Origin: Psychrobacter sp. UBA3962
GTDB taxonomy: Bacteria > Pseudomonadota > Gammaproteobacteria > Pseudomonadales > Moraxellaceae
Length of the DNA stretch: 39,214 nt
Reading direction: 5' to 3'
NCBI RefSeq assembly: GCF_002385225.1
Contig: NZ_DGDC01000048.1
Span: 1 to 39,214 of the forward strand
Part shown: positions 32,595 through 39,214 of the stretch, piece after piece
How positions within the stretch are numbered: the first letter of the stretch is position 1
Layout of the letters: every line of letters begins with the position of its first letter
Program-made: the position numbers and the translations under genes
The notes under the pieces: generated by a model
What the model was told of the DNA's origin: nothing
The model's input: only the letters and a program-made list of their open reading frames with translations
Database searches by the model: none

Positions 32595-32612
32595 ATAGAT
32601 TAGTACATAGGA

Positions 32613-33749
32613 CTACATATCGACTTTGAGTCTATCCCAATACTTTTGATACAGCGCCATAGTAGAGTCGCTCACATCACCACGGAAAGTCGCAAGAGAC
32701 AACAGCTCTTCCGGCGGATAAATAATCTGATCATTGGCAATTTCAGGCGGTAGTAAATCTTTGGCCGCTTCACTTGGTGAGCCATAACCAATCTCTTCAC
32801 TGATAATGGCCGAGTTCTCTGGACGCAAAATAAAGTCGATAAACACATGCGCATTGTCTTGGTTTTTGGCATTTTTTGGAATGCACATGTTATCCATCCA
32901 CATAATTGCGCCTTCTTTTGGATAGACAAAATCAAGCTCTGGCATGCCCTGATCTTGAGCCATGATCACCTCACCATTCCAGGCCATACCCAAATAGGTT
33001 TCCCCTTCGATGAACGGCATACGCGGCGCATCTGAGTTGAAGGTGCGCACGTTTGGCATCATTTTAGATAAGATCTCATACGACTCTTTAATGTGCTGTG
33101 GTTCTTCGGTCATGACCGGATAGCCCAGCACCAATAGGCCAATGATAAACACATCACGCATGTCGTTCATGAGCATGACCCGACCTTCAAACTCTGGACG
33201 CCATAAGTCATTCCAGGAGCGTATCGTGTCAATATCTACTCTATTCTTATTGACAGCAATACCTGATGATCCCCACAGATAAGGAATACTAAACTTATTT
33301 TCCGGATCAAAGCCGGCATCCAAAAAAGCCTTGCCAAGATGCTTAAAATTGGGAAGTTTGCTGTGGTCAATCTGCTCTAGCATGCCCTCTTTACGCATCT
33401 TATCCACGAAGTCGGTACTTGGGAAAATAATGTCGTAGTCACCGCGATTGTTCATCAACTTCAACTTGGCATACATAGCCTCATTGGAGTCAAAGGTACT
33501 GTACACCACCTCGATGCCGGTCTCTTTAGTAAAGGCTTTTAGCACATCGTCCGAAATGTATTCGGTCCAGTTATAGACCTTGACCACATTTTTACCGTCG
33601 GTGTTTACCGCAGCAGATTCACCCTCTATCTCATCAGATGAGCCTGTGGGCTGACAGCCGCTAAGAGCACTCATGCCTGACAGCGCAGCCAATCCTACCC
33701 CTGTTATCTCCAAAAAACGTCGGCGAGTGAGAAACTTAGTGTTTGACAT
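32613..33749 (-). CDS. potD: Spermidine/putrescine ABC transporter substrate-binding protein
   Basis: A 378-residue periplasmic protein. ATG 33749 has AAGGATAT upstream. The N-terminus is RRRFLEITGVGLAALSGMSALSGC: a twin-arginine motif plus lipobox, so Tat export followed by lipid anchoring is possible. The mature part has VKVYNWTEYISDDVLKAFTKETGIEVVYSTFDSNEAMYAKL, DYDIIFPSTDFVDKM, YLWGSSGIAVNK and MAWNGEVIMA, all typical of PotD/PotF. It is last in potABCD and 10 bases from potC. It delivers polyamines to the PotABC pump; spermidine versus putrescine preference is unsettled. Confidence 0.88.
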   Translation of the reverse strand: MSNTKFLTRRRFLEITGVGLAALSGMSALSGCQPTGSSDEIEGESAAVNTDGKNVVKVYNWTEYISDDVLKAFTKETGIEVVYSTFDSNEAMYAKLKLMNNRGDYDIIFPSTDFVDKMRKEGMLEQIDHSKLPNFKHLGKAFLDAGFDPENKFSIPYLWGSSGIAVNKNRVDIDTIRSWNDLWRPEFEGRVMLMNDMRDVFIIGLLVLGYPVMTEEPQHIKESYEILSKMMPNVRTFNSDAPRMPFIEGETYLGMAWNGEVIMAQDQGMPELDFVYPKEGAIMWMDNMCIPKNAKNQDNAHVFIDFILRPENSAIISEEIGYGSPSEAAKDLLPPEIANDQIIYPPEELLSLATFRGDVSDSTMALYQKYWDRLKVDM

Positions 33750-33759
33750 AACAATATCC

Positions 33760-34536
33760 TTAACGTTTTCTGAGCAACAACAGCTGTGAGATAACCAAGC
33801 CAACCAGCGATATGGCCAATAAGATAGTGCCCACTGCATTGACTTCTGGCTTCACCCCAACACGAACCATAGAGTAAATCTGTAACGGCAGAATCTCAAA
33901 ACTTGCGCCGGTATTAAAGGTAGACACCACCACATCATCAAGCGATAACGTAAAGGCCAATACCCAACCTGCCAGCACCGCCGGCATAATGGTTGGTAAT
34001 AATACGGTGCGTATCATGGTAAATTCACTGGCGCCCAAATCACGAGCCGCTTCTAAAATACTATTATCTAAGCTGGCCAATCGTGCCGATACCGTAATCA
34101 CCACAAAGGGTAGGCAGAAGGTAATGTGCGCCAATAATAAAGTCACAAACCCAAGCTCAATACCGATCATCAAAAACAGCGCCAATAAGGAGATAGCCAA
34201 TACAATCTCTGGCGACATCATCAGCACAAACAGCAAGCTTTGCAGTACGCTTTTACCCTTAAAGTTATAACGCTGGAATGACAAGGCGGTCAGGCTACCA
34301 ATGACCGTAGTTACCGTAGCGGCCACTACCGCCAATAACACCGAGTTGATGGCCGCTTGTATCATCGCCTCATTATTAAATAGCTCATAATACCAATCAA
34401 GGCTAAAGCCGCCCCAAGTGTAGCCCACTTTTGAGGCATTAAATGAGAACACCACCATCACTAAGATGGGCGCAAACAGCACTAGGTAGATAAAGGTTAA
34501 ATAAAGGCGAGAAAGCCACTTCATTGTATTACTCAT
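33760..34536 (-). CDS. potC: Polyamine ABC transporter permease PotC
   Basis: A 258-residue inner-membrane permease with six helices. The coupling loop EAARDLGASEFTMIRTVLLPTIMPAVLAG is the EAA motif contacting the ATPase. YTWGGFSLDWYYELFNNEAMIQAAINSV is the PotC-type first periplasmic region. ATG 34536 is spaced correctly from AAGGGGG; a GTG at 34542 is also in frame. It partners PotB in the channel. Confidence 0.87.
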   Translation of the reverse strand: MSNTMKWLSRLYLTFIYLVLFAPILVMVVFSFNASKVGYTWGGFSLDWYYELFNNEAMIQAAINSVLLAVVAATVTTVIGSLTALSFQRYNFKGKSVLQSLLFVLMMSPEIVLAISLLALFLMIGIELGFVTLLLAHITFCLPFVVITVSARLASLDNSILEAARDLGASEFTMIRTVLLPTIMPAVLAGWVLAFTLSLDDVVVSTFNTGASFEILPLQIYSMVRVGVKPEVNAVGTILLAISLVGLVISQLLLLRKR

Positions 34537-34546
34537 ACTCACCCCC

Positions 34547-35479
34547 TTAAGCCACTTCGTTATGATCGGTTTTGCCGATACGTTTACTGCTGGCGTAGTA
34601 AGCCGCGATTAATATCGCCATAGTTGCCGTCAACAATACGCTTGCTGCCGCCCCAAATGGCCAATCACGAGCATCTAAGAACTGCGACTTAATAATATTA
34701 CCTACCAATAAGTTACGCGAACCGCCCAAGATATCTGCCACATAGAACATACCCATTGCCGGTAACAGCACTAATAGCACTCCAGATATGATACCTGGTG
34801 TGGTCAAGGGTAATATCACATGCCAAAAGGTCTGAAACTTGTTGGCACCCAAATCTTTTGATGCCAGAACAATATCATCTCGCAAATCGGTAAATACTGC
34901 ATACAAAGGTAATACCATAAACGGGAATAACAGATAGACCAATCCGCCAATCACCGCTTTTTGGGTATATAAAATCTGTAATGGCTCATCAATAAGCCCC
35001 ATGCCAATCAAGGCTGAACTTAAAAGACCATTGGCGGCAATAATCAACTTCACCGCATATAAGCGTACCAAAGAGTTGGTCCAAAAAGGAATGATGAGTA
35101 ATAACATCAAAAATGATTGCCACTTTTTTGAGACACGGCTCACTAACCATGCAAAGGGGTAGCCCAAAGCCAAACAAATTAAAGTGGTAATAGAAGCCAT
35201 ACTCAGTGAATGCAAAAACACTTTAAGATACAAAGGGTCAATAAAGCGCAAGTAGCTCTCTGCATTTAACGGTAATGCCAAAAACATATCTTCATCGCGG
35301 GTCATGAAGCTTGCTAACACCACCAAAATATTGGGGATGAGAGCAAAGACAATTAACCAAGCCCAAATGACAAACAAAGTTACCCGCTGAAACAACGGGC
35401 TTTTGCTAGCAGCAGGAGTCATAGTGTTTACTGAGTCAGTTGTATTTTCTGAATTATTTTTTTTAATTGAATTATTCAT
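34547..35479 (-). CDS. potB: Polyamine ABC transporter permease PotB
   Basis: A 310-residue permease. ATG 35479 overlaps the stop of potA (ATGAATAA), giving translational coupling. A polar N-terminal tail of ~35 residues (KKNNSENTTDSVNT) precedes the first helix, then LFVIWAWLIVFALIPNILVVLASFMTRDE and the coupling motif ASKDLGANKFQTFWHVILPLTTPGIISGVLLV. Six helices are expected. Confidence 0.87.
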   Translation of the reverse strand: MNNSIKKNNSENTTDSVNTMTPAASKSPLFQRVTLFVIWAWLIVFALIPNILVVLASFMTRDEDMFLALPLNAESYLRFIDPLYLKVFLHSLSMASITTLICLALGYPFAWLVSRVSKKWQSFLMLLLIIPFWTNSLVRLYAVKLIIAANGLLSSALIGMGLIDEPLQILYTQKAVIGGLVYLLFPFMVLPLYAVFTDLRDDIVLASKDLGANKFQTFWHVILPLTTPGIISGVLLVLLPAMGMFYVADILGGSRNLLVGNIIKSQFLDARDWPFGAAASVLLTATMAILIAAYYASSKRIGKTDHNEVA

Positions 35480-36620
35480 CAGGTAAGATCCACTCCCAAC
35501 CATCAACCCAATCCACTCTAACCTCTTGACCTAATTTATAGTTAAAGTTGGGATCATCTTCGTTAAAGTACTCGGATGTCTTAATCAGATTGCCATTTTC
35601 AAGCTGAATTACCGAGTCTAGAGTACTGCCTTTATAAGCACTATCTACCACGTAACCTACCAGCCCATCATAGCCTTCGTTTAAATAGTAAACACGGATA
35701 TCTTCAGGGCGTAACAATAAGTTAATGCTTTGACCCACTTGCACCTCAAATTTAGGACGCGGTAAGTCTCGTACTGGGTGGAATCCATTTTTTTGCTCAG
35801 TGACTTCAACTTTAATGCGGGAATCACTCACTTCCAGCACACGTGCTTTAAATAAGTTGGTTTCCCCAATAAAATTGGCGGTAAATAAGTTAGCAGGCGA
35901 CTCATAAATACGAATGGGCGAATCAATTTGTTGGAACTCACCAGCCTTCATGACCGCGATACGATCTGACATCGATAACGCCTCTTCTTGGTCGTGAGTT
36001 ACAAACACAAAAGTAATCCCAAGCTCACGTTGCAATCGCTTAAGCTCCGACTGCATTTGCACCCGCATTTTAGCGTCTAGCGCAGATAATGGCTCATCAA
36101 GTAACAACATCTTAGGGCGGTTAACCACAGCGCGAGCAATGGCAATACGCTGCTGCTGACCTCCGGATAAATCTTGTGGCCGTCTATTGATGGTATGTTC
36201 AAGCTGAACCATTTCTAAGGCTTCTTTTACCCGTGTTTTTATCTCATCTTTGGGTACTTTCTTTAGCTTCAGACCATACGCAATGTTGTCAAAAACACTC
36301 ATATGCGGAAACAAAGCATATTGCTGAAACACGGTATTAATCGGACGCTTCTCTGCCGGCAGATTGGTAATATCGACACCATCAAGCTGCATTGAGCCTG
36401 CATCTGGCATCTCAAACCCCCCTATTAGGCGTAATAAAGTGGTCTTACCGCACCCTGAAGGTCCCAGCAAAGTTAAAAATTCGCCATCATAAATATCTAA
36501 ATCAATACCTTTTAGAATTTGCGTATCGTCATAAGATTTACTTAAACCACGGATACGCAGCAATGATTTTTTTTCAGATACTTGTGCTGAGGCCATTGAA
36601 GAAGATTCATTAAGTGACAT
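35472..36620 (-). CDS. potA: Polyamine ABC transporter ATPase PotA
   Basis: A 382-residue cytoplasmic ATPase. Walker A GPSGCGKTTL, Q-loop QQYALFPHM, ABC signature LSGGQQQR, Walker B MLLLDEPLSALD, switch His in VFVTHDQEEAL. The C-terminal ~120 residues form the OB-fold regulatory domain of the PotA/MalK group (LLLRPEDIRVYY). First gene of the leftward potABCD operon. No good ribosome site is visible before ATG 36620; on the opposite strand AAGGAGGAG lies there, so the leader is anti-SD-like. Confidence 0.88.
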   Translation of the reverse strand: MSLNESSSMASAQVSEKKSLLRIRGLSKSYDDTQILKGIDLDIYDGEFLTLLGPSGCGKTTLLRLIGGFEMPDAGSMQLDGVDITNLPAEKRPINTVFQQYALFPHMSVFDNIAYGLKLKKVPKDEIKTRVKEALEMVQLEHTINRRPQDLSGGQQQRIAIARAVVNRPKMLLLDEPLSALDAKMRVQMQSELKRLQRELGITFVFVTHDQEEALSMSDRIAVMKAGEFQQIDSPIRIYESPANLFTANFIGETNLFKARVLEVSDSRIKVEVTEQKNGFHPVRDLPRPKFEVQVGQSINLLLRPEDIRVYYLNEGYDGLVGYVVDSAYKGSTLDSVIQLENGNLIKTSEYFNEDDPNFNYKLGQEVRVDWVDGWEWILPDE

Positions 36621-37039
36621 AGGAGCTATCTCATATCAAGGAGGAGTTGCTTTAAAAGAAAGGAGCTGCTTGTAAGGCGCTATCGTACATGACCAACATC
36701 AAAAAACCAACCGCTAAGCTTATAATTACTAAAGTTTAATGTAGTTGGAAGTCATAAACCAATTTGACAGTAACAGTAAATAGAAATCAGACCAGACGGT
36801 AATTAGTACCCTAACAAGGTATTCAAAACGTGCTCGTTTTTAGCTTTAATCAATTCATCATTAATTAAAAACTTTTAATTGCTACTGTTCTAAAATAAAG
36901 AACAATATATTGCCATAACTGCTGTTTACTGTTACTTAATAAGACCTTAGTATAGTCTCATCTTAACTGTTCTAAATAACTATATTTATTTAAATAATAG
37001 GGATCGAAATAACTATTAACTATTATCAAGGAGATTAAA
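36621..37039. other. Divergent regulatory gap between potA and the GST gene
   Basis: 419 AT-rich bases. AGTAACAGTAAATAG (36769-36783) recurs as an inverted copy with one mismatch at 36922-36936, about 140 bases apart. Both promoters must be here. A 15-codon ATG frame at 36690 has no support as a gene. Confidence 0.4.
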
Positions 37040-38026
37040 ATGGGACTATTAATAGACGGAAAATGGCACGACCAATGGTATGACACTAAAGCCAATGAAG
37101 GCCGGTTTGAGCGTGATGTTTCACGTTTTAGAAACTGGGTCACTGTCGATGGGAGCGCCGGACCTTCTGGCAGTGACGGTTTTAAAGCTGAGCCCAATCG
37201 TTACCATTTATATGTCTCTTTGGCTTGTCCTTGGGCACACCGCACCCTTATTTATCGTAAATTAAAAGGCTTAGAAGACCTAATCTCAGTATCAGTCGTC
37301 AACCCTTATATGCATGATAAGGGCTGGACTTTTGCCGAGGGTGAAGCCGTTATTCCTGACCCTATCCATAATGCTAAATATATGTATGAAGTCTATACCG
37401 CTGCCAAGTCAGACTATTCAGGGCGGGTGACTGTGCCTGTGTTATGGGATAAAAAGAACCATACCATTGTTAGCAATGAGTCCTCTGAAATCATTCGTAT
37501 GTTTAACTCAGCCTTCGATGAGGTGGGTGGTAATAAAGAAGTGGACTTCTTGCCAGAGAAGCATCTGGCTGAAATTGATGAGTGGAACGATTTTATCTAT
37601 CCCAATATTAATAATGGGGTATATAAATCTGGCTTTGCTACTACTCAGGCAGCGTATGATGAAGCGGTCGTTGATTTGTTTAAGTCACTTGATACTATCG
37701 AGGCTCGCTTAGAGAATAATCGCTATCTAACTGGTGACAGCATCACCGAGGCAGATTGGCGCTTATTTCCTACCCTAGTTCGCTTTGATCCCGTCTATGT
37801 GGGTCATTTTAAATGCAATATTAAGCGTATTGTGGACTATCCAAATATTTGGGGCTACGTACGGGACCTTTATCAGGTACCTGGCGTCGCTGAAACCATC
37901 AATATGGACCATATAAAATCGCACTACTATGGTAGTCACGACACCATTAACCCTACCCTAATTGTACCGCGTGGTCCTGAGATTGACTTTATGACGCCCC
38001 ATGGTCGTGAGCAGCTGTCTGCTTAA
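37040..38026 (+). CDS. yqjG: Glutathionyl-hydroquinone reductase (YqjG/ECM4-type GST)
   Basis: A 328-residue Xi-class glutathione transferase. The catalytic cysteine is C63 in SLACPWAHRTLIYRKLKGLE, and the conserved Trp/Tyr context (FRNWVTVDG, GWTF) fits the family. The C-terminal all-helical domain has TEADWRLFPTLVRFDPVYVGHFKCN and DYPNIWGYVRDLYQVPGVAETINMDHIKSHYY, the family hallmark. It reduces glutathionyl-hydroquinones to hydroquinones with GSH in the cytoplasm. AAGGAG precedes ATG 37040. It is monocistronic with a terminator at about 38087-38127. Confidence 0.9.
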   Translation: MGLLIDGKWHDQWYDTKANEGRFERDVSRFRNWVTVDGSAGPSGSDGFKAEPNRYHLYVSLACPWAHRTLIYRKLKGLEDLISVSVVNPYMHDKGWTFAEGEAVIPDPIHNAKYMYEVYTAAKSDYSGRVTVPVLWDKKNHTIVSNESSEIIRMFNSAFDEVGGNKEVDFLPEKHLAEIDEWNDFIYPNINNGVYKSGFATTQAAYDEAVVDLFKSLDTIEARLENNRYLTGDSITEADWRLFPTLVRFDPVYVGHFKCNIKRIVDYPNIWGYVRDLYQVPGVAETINMDHIKSHYYGSHDTINPTLIVPRGPEIDFMTPHGREQLSA

Positions 38027-38086
38027 TCACTATTATTAACTTTAAAAACTCTTCTCAAAGATAAAGTACAGTACGGGATTTACCCA

Positions 38087-38127
38087 TTAAAAAAGCCACT
38101 CTCAACTCGAGAATGGCTTTTTTTATT
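38087..38127. terminator. Terminator after the GST gene
   Basis: AAAAGCCA...TGGCTTTTTTT with an imperfect CTCTC/GAGAA inner stem and T7. Confidence 0.65.
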
Positions 38128-38176
38128 TGAATTTATAGGGATAAGCAACTAGCAAACAAACTGCCCATAACTACTT

Positions 38177-38341
38177 TTAGCGAGCATCTGGGTGTAATAG
38201 GTTTTCCATTGCTTCTACTCTTTGTGGCTTTTCACGAGGAATAAACTTATTAAGCAACAACCATATGAAGCCAATAATCGGTGAAATCCAACAAACGAAA
38301 GCATAAGGAGCATAGGTTAAGCGAAACAACAAAAGCCAGTG
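38177..38341 (-). pseudogene. C-terminal remnant of a multi-pass membrane transporter
   Basis: A leftward frame without a start encodes LTYAPYAFVCWISPIIGFIWLLLNKFIPREKPQRVEAMENLLHPDAR. A second frame just upstream (MTLTIFALAFVVSL) seems to be the continuation across a small frameshift. This reads like the last two helices and cytoplasmic tail of a transporter, but I cannot name the family. The rest of the gene is gone and the sequence passes into IS3-like remnants. Confidence 0.45.
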
Positions 38342-38371
38342 CAAATATAGTCAATGTCATAACCTAAGTCA

Positions 38372-38605
38372 TCGACATGATCCTGCCTAATGGTGTAATT
38401 ATCTGCCATTGTTTGCTGAATAATTTCAAATTATTAATCGAATTAGGCTTATCAATATAAATCGTCTCGCACTTGAATATACCTAATAACCCTTCACAAG
38501 CGCATTATCGAAGCAGCAAACAGATACAGCTCGTTATTCTCACGCTTTAATTCCGCTAGCGTCTTCTCATCATCTGGCTTGTCTATGATATATGGTTTAC
38601 TCAGA
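38372..38605 (-). pseudogene. IS3-family transposase remnants (orfA and orfB pieces)
   Basis: On the minus strand DKPDDEKTLAELKRENNELYLF resembles the coiled-coil part of IS3 OrfA, and directly next to it CFDNALVKG followed, after a frameshift, by GIFKCETIYIDKPNSINNLKLF resembles the C-terminal DDE part of OrfB. The two are fused by an internal deletion, so this is a decayed copy, different from the intact one to its right. Confidence 0.45.
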
Positions 38606-38652
38606 GCTGACCTCTGCTGTCAACAACGGAGAAAAACATTTGGTAGATTTCA

Positions 38653-39214
38653 TCAGGCAGCCTGACGGTAAAAGTCTTGGAATACTTGAGTAGGTGACTT
38701 AAATCCTAACCCTTTTTGTATTCGTTGACGGTTGTAAAAAATCTCAATATATCTAACCACATCCTTAATGGCTTCATCACGAGTCTCATAGACTTTGTGA
38801 TAAATCAGCTCGTTTTTTAACTGACCCCAGAAGCTTTCAATCGGGGCGTTATCGTAGCAATTGCCTTTTCGGCTCATAGAGCCAGCAAAACCATACTTGT
38901 CGATGATTTGGTGGTATTGATGGCTACAATACTGACTACCCCTGTCAGAATGCACGATTAAGCCCCGAGCAGGGCGTTTGTACTTAATGGCATTGTTTAA
39001 AGCCTCACAAACCAAATCAGCAGTCATACGCTTATTTAGAGCATATCCCACAATCTCTTTGCTGTACAAGTCTTTGAACGCTGCCAAGTACACCCAGCCT
39101 TCATTGGTCCAAATATAGGTAATATCGCTAACCCAAGTGATATTGGGTGCTGCCACGTCAAACTGCTGTTCTAACAAGTTTGGATACACAGGCTTATTAT
39201 GATTTGAGTCAGTA
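38653..39214 (-). CDS. IS3-family transposase (OrfB), N-terminus beyond the window
   Basis: The frame is open to the window edge (TDSNHNKPVYPNLLEQQFDV before the segment shown), so the gene is partial. It holds a retroviral-integrase-type core: WVSDITYIWTNEGWVYLAAFKDLYSKEIVGYAL (first D), GLIVHSDRGSQYCS (second D), and SRKGNCYDNAPIESFWGQLKNEL (catalytic E), with the closing FYNRQRIQKGLGFKSPTQVF. This matches the IS3/IS150-type OrfB. The IS left end should lie near 38605-38640, but I could not fix the terminal repeat. Confidence 0.85.
   Translation of the reverse strand, partial: TDSNHNKPVYPNLLEQQFDVAAPNITWVSDITYIWTNEGWVYLAAFKDLYSKEIVGYALNKRMTADLVCEALNNAIKYKRPARGLIVHSDRGSQYCSHQYHQIIDKYGFAGSMSRKGNCYDNAPIESFWGQLKNELIYHKVYETRDEAIKDVVRYIEIFYNRQRIQKGLGFKSPTQVFQDFYRQAA

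Noticed and set aside
33750..33839. 30 extra N-terminal residues on PotD
   Set aside because: They overlap the end of potC and precede the real Tat/lipoprotein signal; the ribosome site supports ATG 33749.
36690..36740. 15-codon peptide after an AAGGAGGAG string
   Set aside because: The strong ribosome-like string is too far (about 50 bases) from the ATG and the peptide is too short to judge.

Overview
The window looks like a chromosomal segment of a gamma-proteobacterium of the Moraxellaceae, most likely Psychrobacter. This rests on moderate GC, AT-rich intergenic DNA, an insertion sequence with ends and size like ISAba1 of Acinetobacter, and the mix of housekeeping families. The genus is an inference; no 16S or marker gene is present.

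Region 1 (1-7282) is the right-hand part of an integrated genetic element, probably a prophage or phage-like element. It ends at 7235-7282 in a displaced 3' half of a tRNA(CAU) gene of the Ile2 type, which is a classic attR. No integrase lies in the window, so the other end (attL, intact tRNA and integrase) must be to the left. The element carries the start of a small secreted Cys-rich protein gene, a YqhA-type membrane protein set off by hairpin terminators, an early promoter/operator region, and a rightward operon. That operon holds small unknown proteins, a RecA/Sak4-like P-loop ATPase, an SSB-like protein with an acidic DDDIPF tip, a protein made of a tandemly duplicated ~75-residue module, a MazG-like nucleotide pyrophosphohydrolase and an excisionase-like HTH protein. 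Long RNA hairpins sit just before several of its small genes. Three TTGCTCRTYRTT repeats lie between the excisionase gene and attR.

Region 2 (7480-12082) is chromosomal: a diaminopropionate ammonia-lyase, a divergent CadR-type MerR regulator and Cd/Zn/Pb P-type ATPase sharing a classic MerR operator with a 19-bp spacer, and a Prx5-type peroxiredoxin.

Region 3 (12218-17491) holds two genes broken by insertions that can be healed on paper. An orphan TRAP solute-binding lipoprotein gene is split by a 1191-bp ISAba1-like IS4-family element with a 9-bp target duplication; its transposase has a frameshift at an A8 tract. A PAP2 phosphatase gene is split by an IS200/IS605-family element with only tnpB, inserted after TTTAT without duplication.

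Region 4 (17592-23979) is a copper-handling cluster: a CusRS-like two-component system divergent from a DUF411 lipoprotein and a Cu/Ag P-type ATPase with two Cys/His metal-binding domains, with a CusR-like palindrome between them, followed by a convergent VIT1/CCC1 family gene.

Region 5 (24000-29640) has an IS607-type element (serine resolvase + TnpB), a bestrophin, an NTF2-like protein and an IS605-type element (divergent Y1 TnpA and TnpB). With the PAP2 insertion this makes three different tnpB genes within 14 kb, plus a stand-alone 64-bp palindrome built from the end of the PAP2-disrupting element.

Region 6 (29753-38026) is ordinary chromosome: an EmrE-like efflux protein, a ChrR-like cupin, a DEDDh exonuclease with a DUF3820 tail, a complete leftward potABCD-type polyamine ABC operon and a glutathionyl-hydroquinone reductase. 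Region 7 (38040-39214) is decayed DNA with a transporter remnant and IS3-family remnants, then an IS3-family transposase that runs off the right edge.
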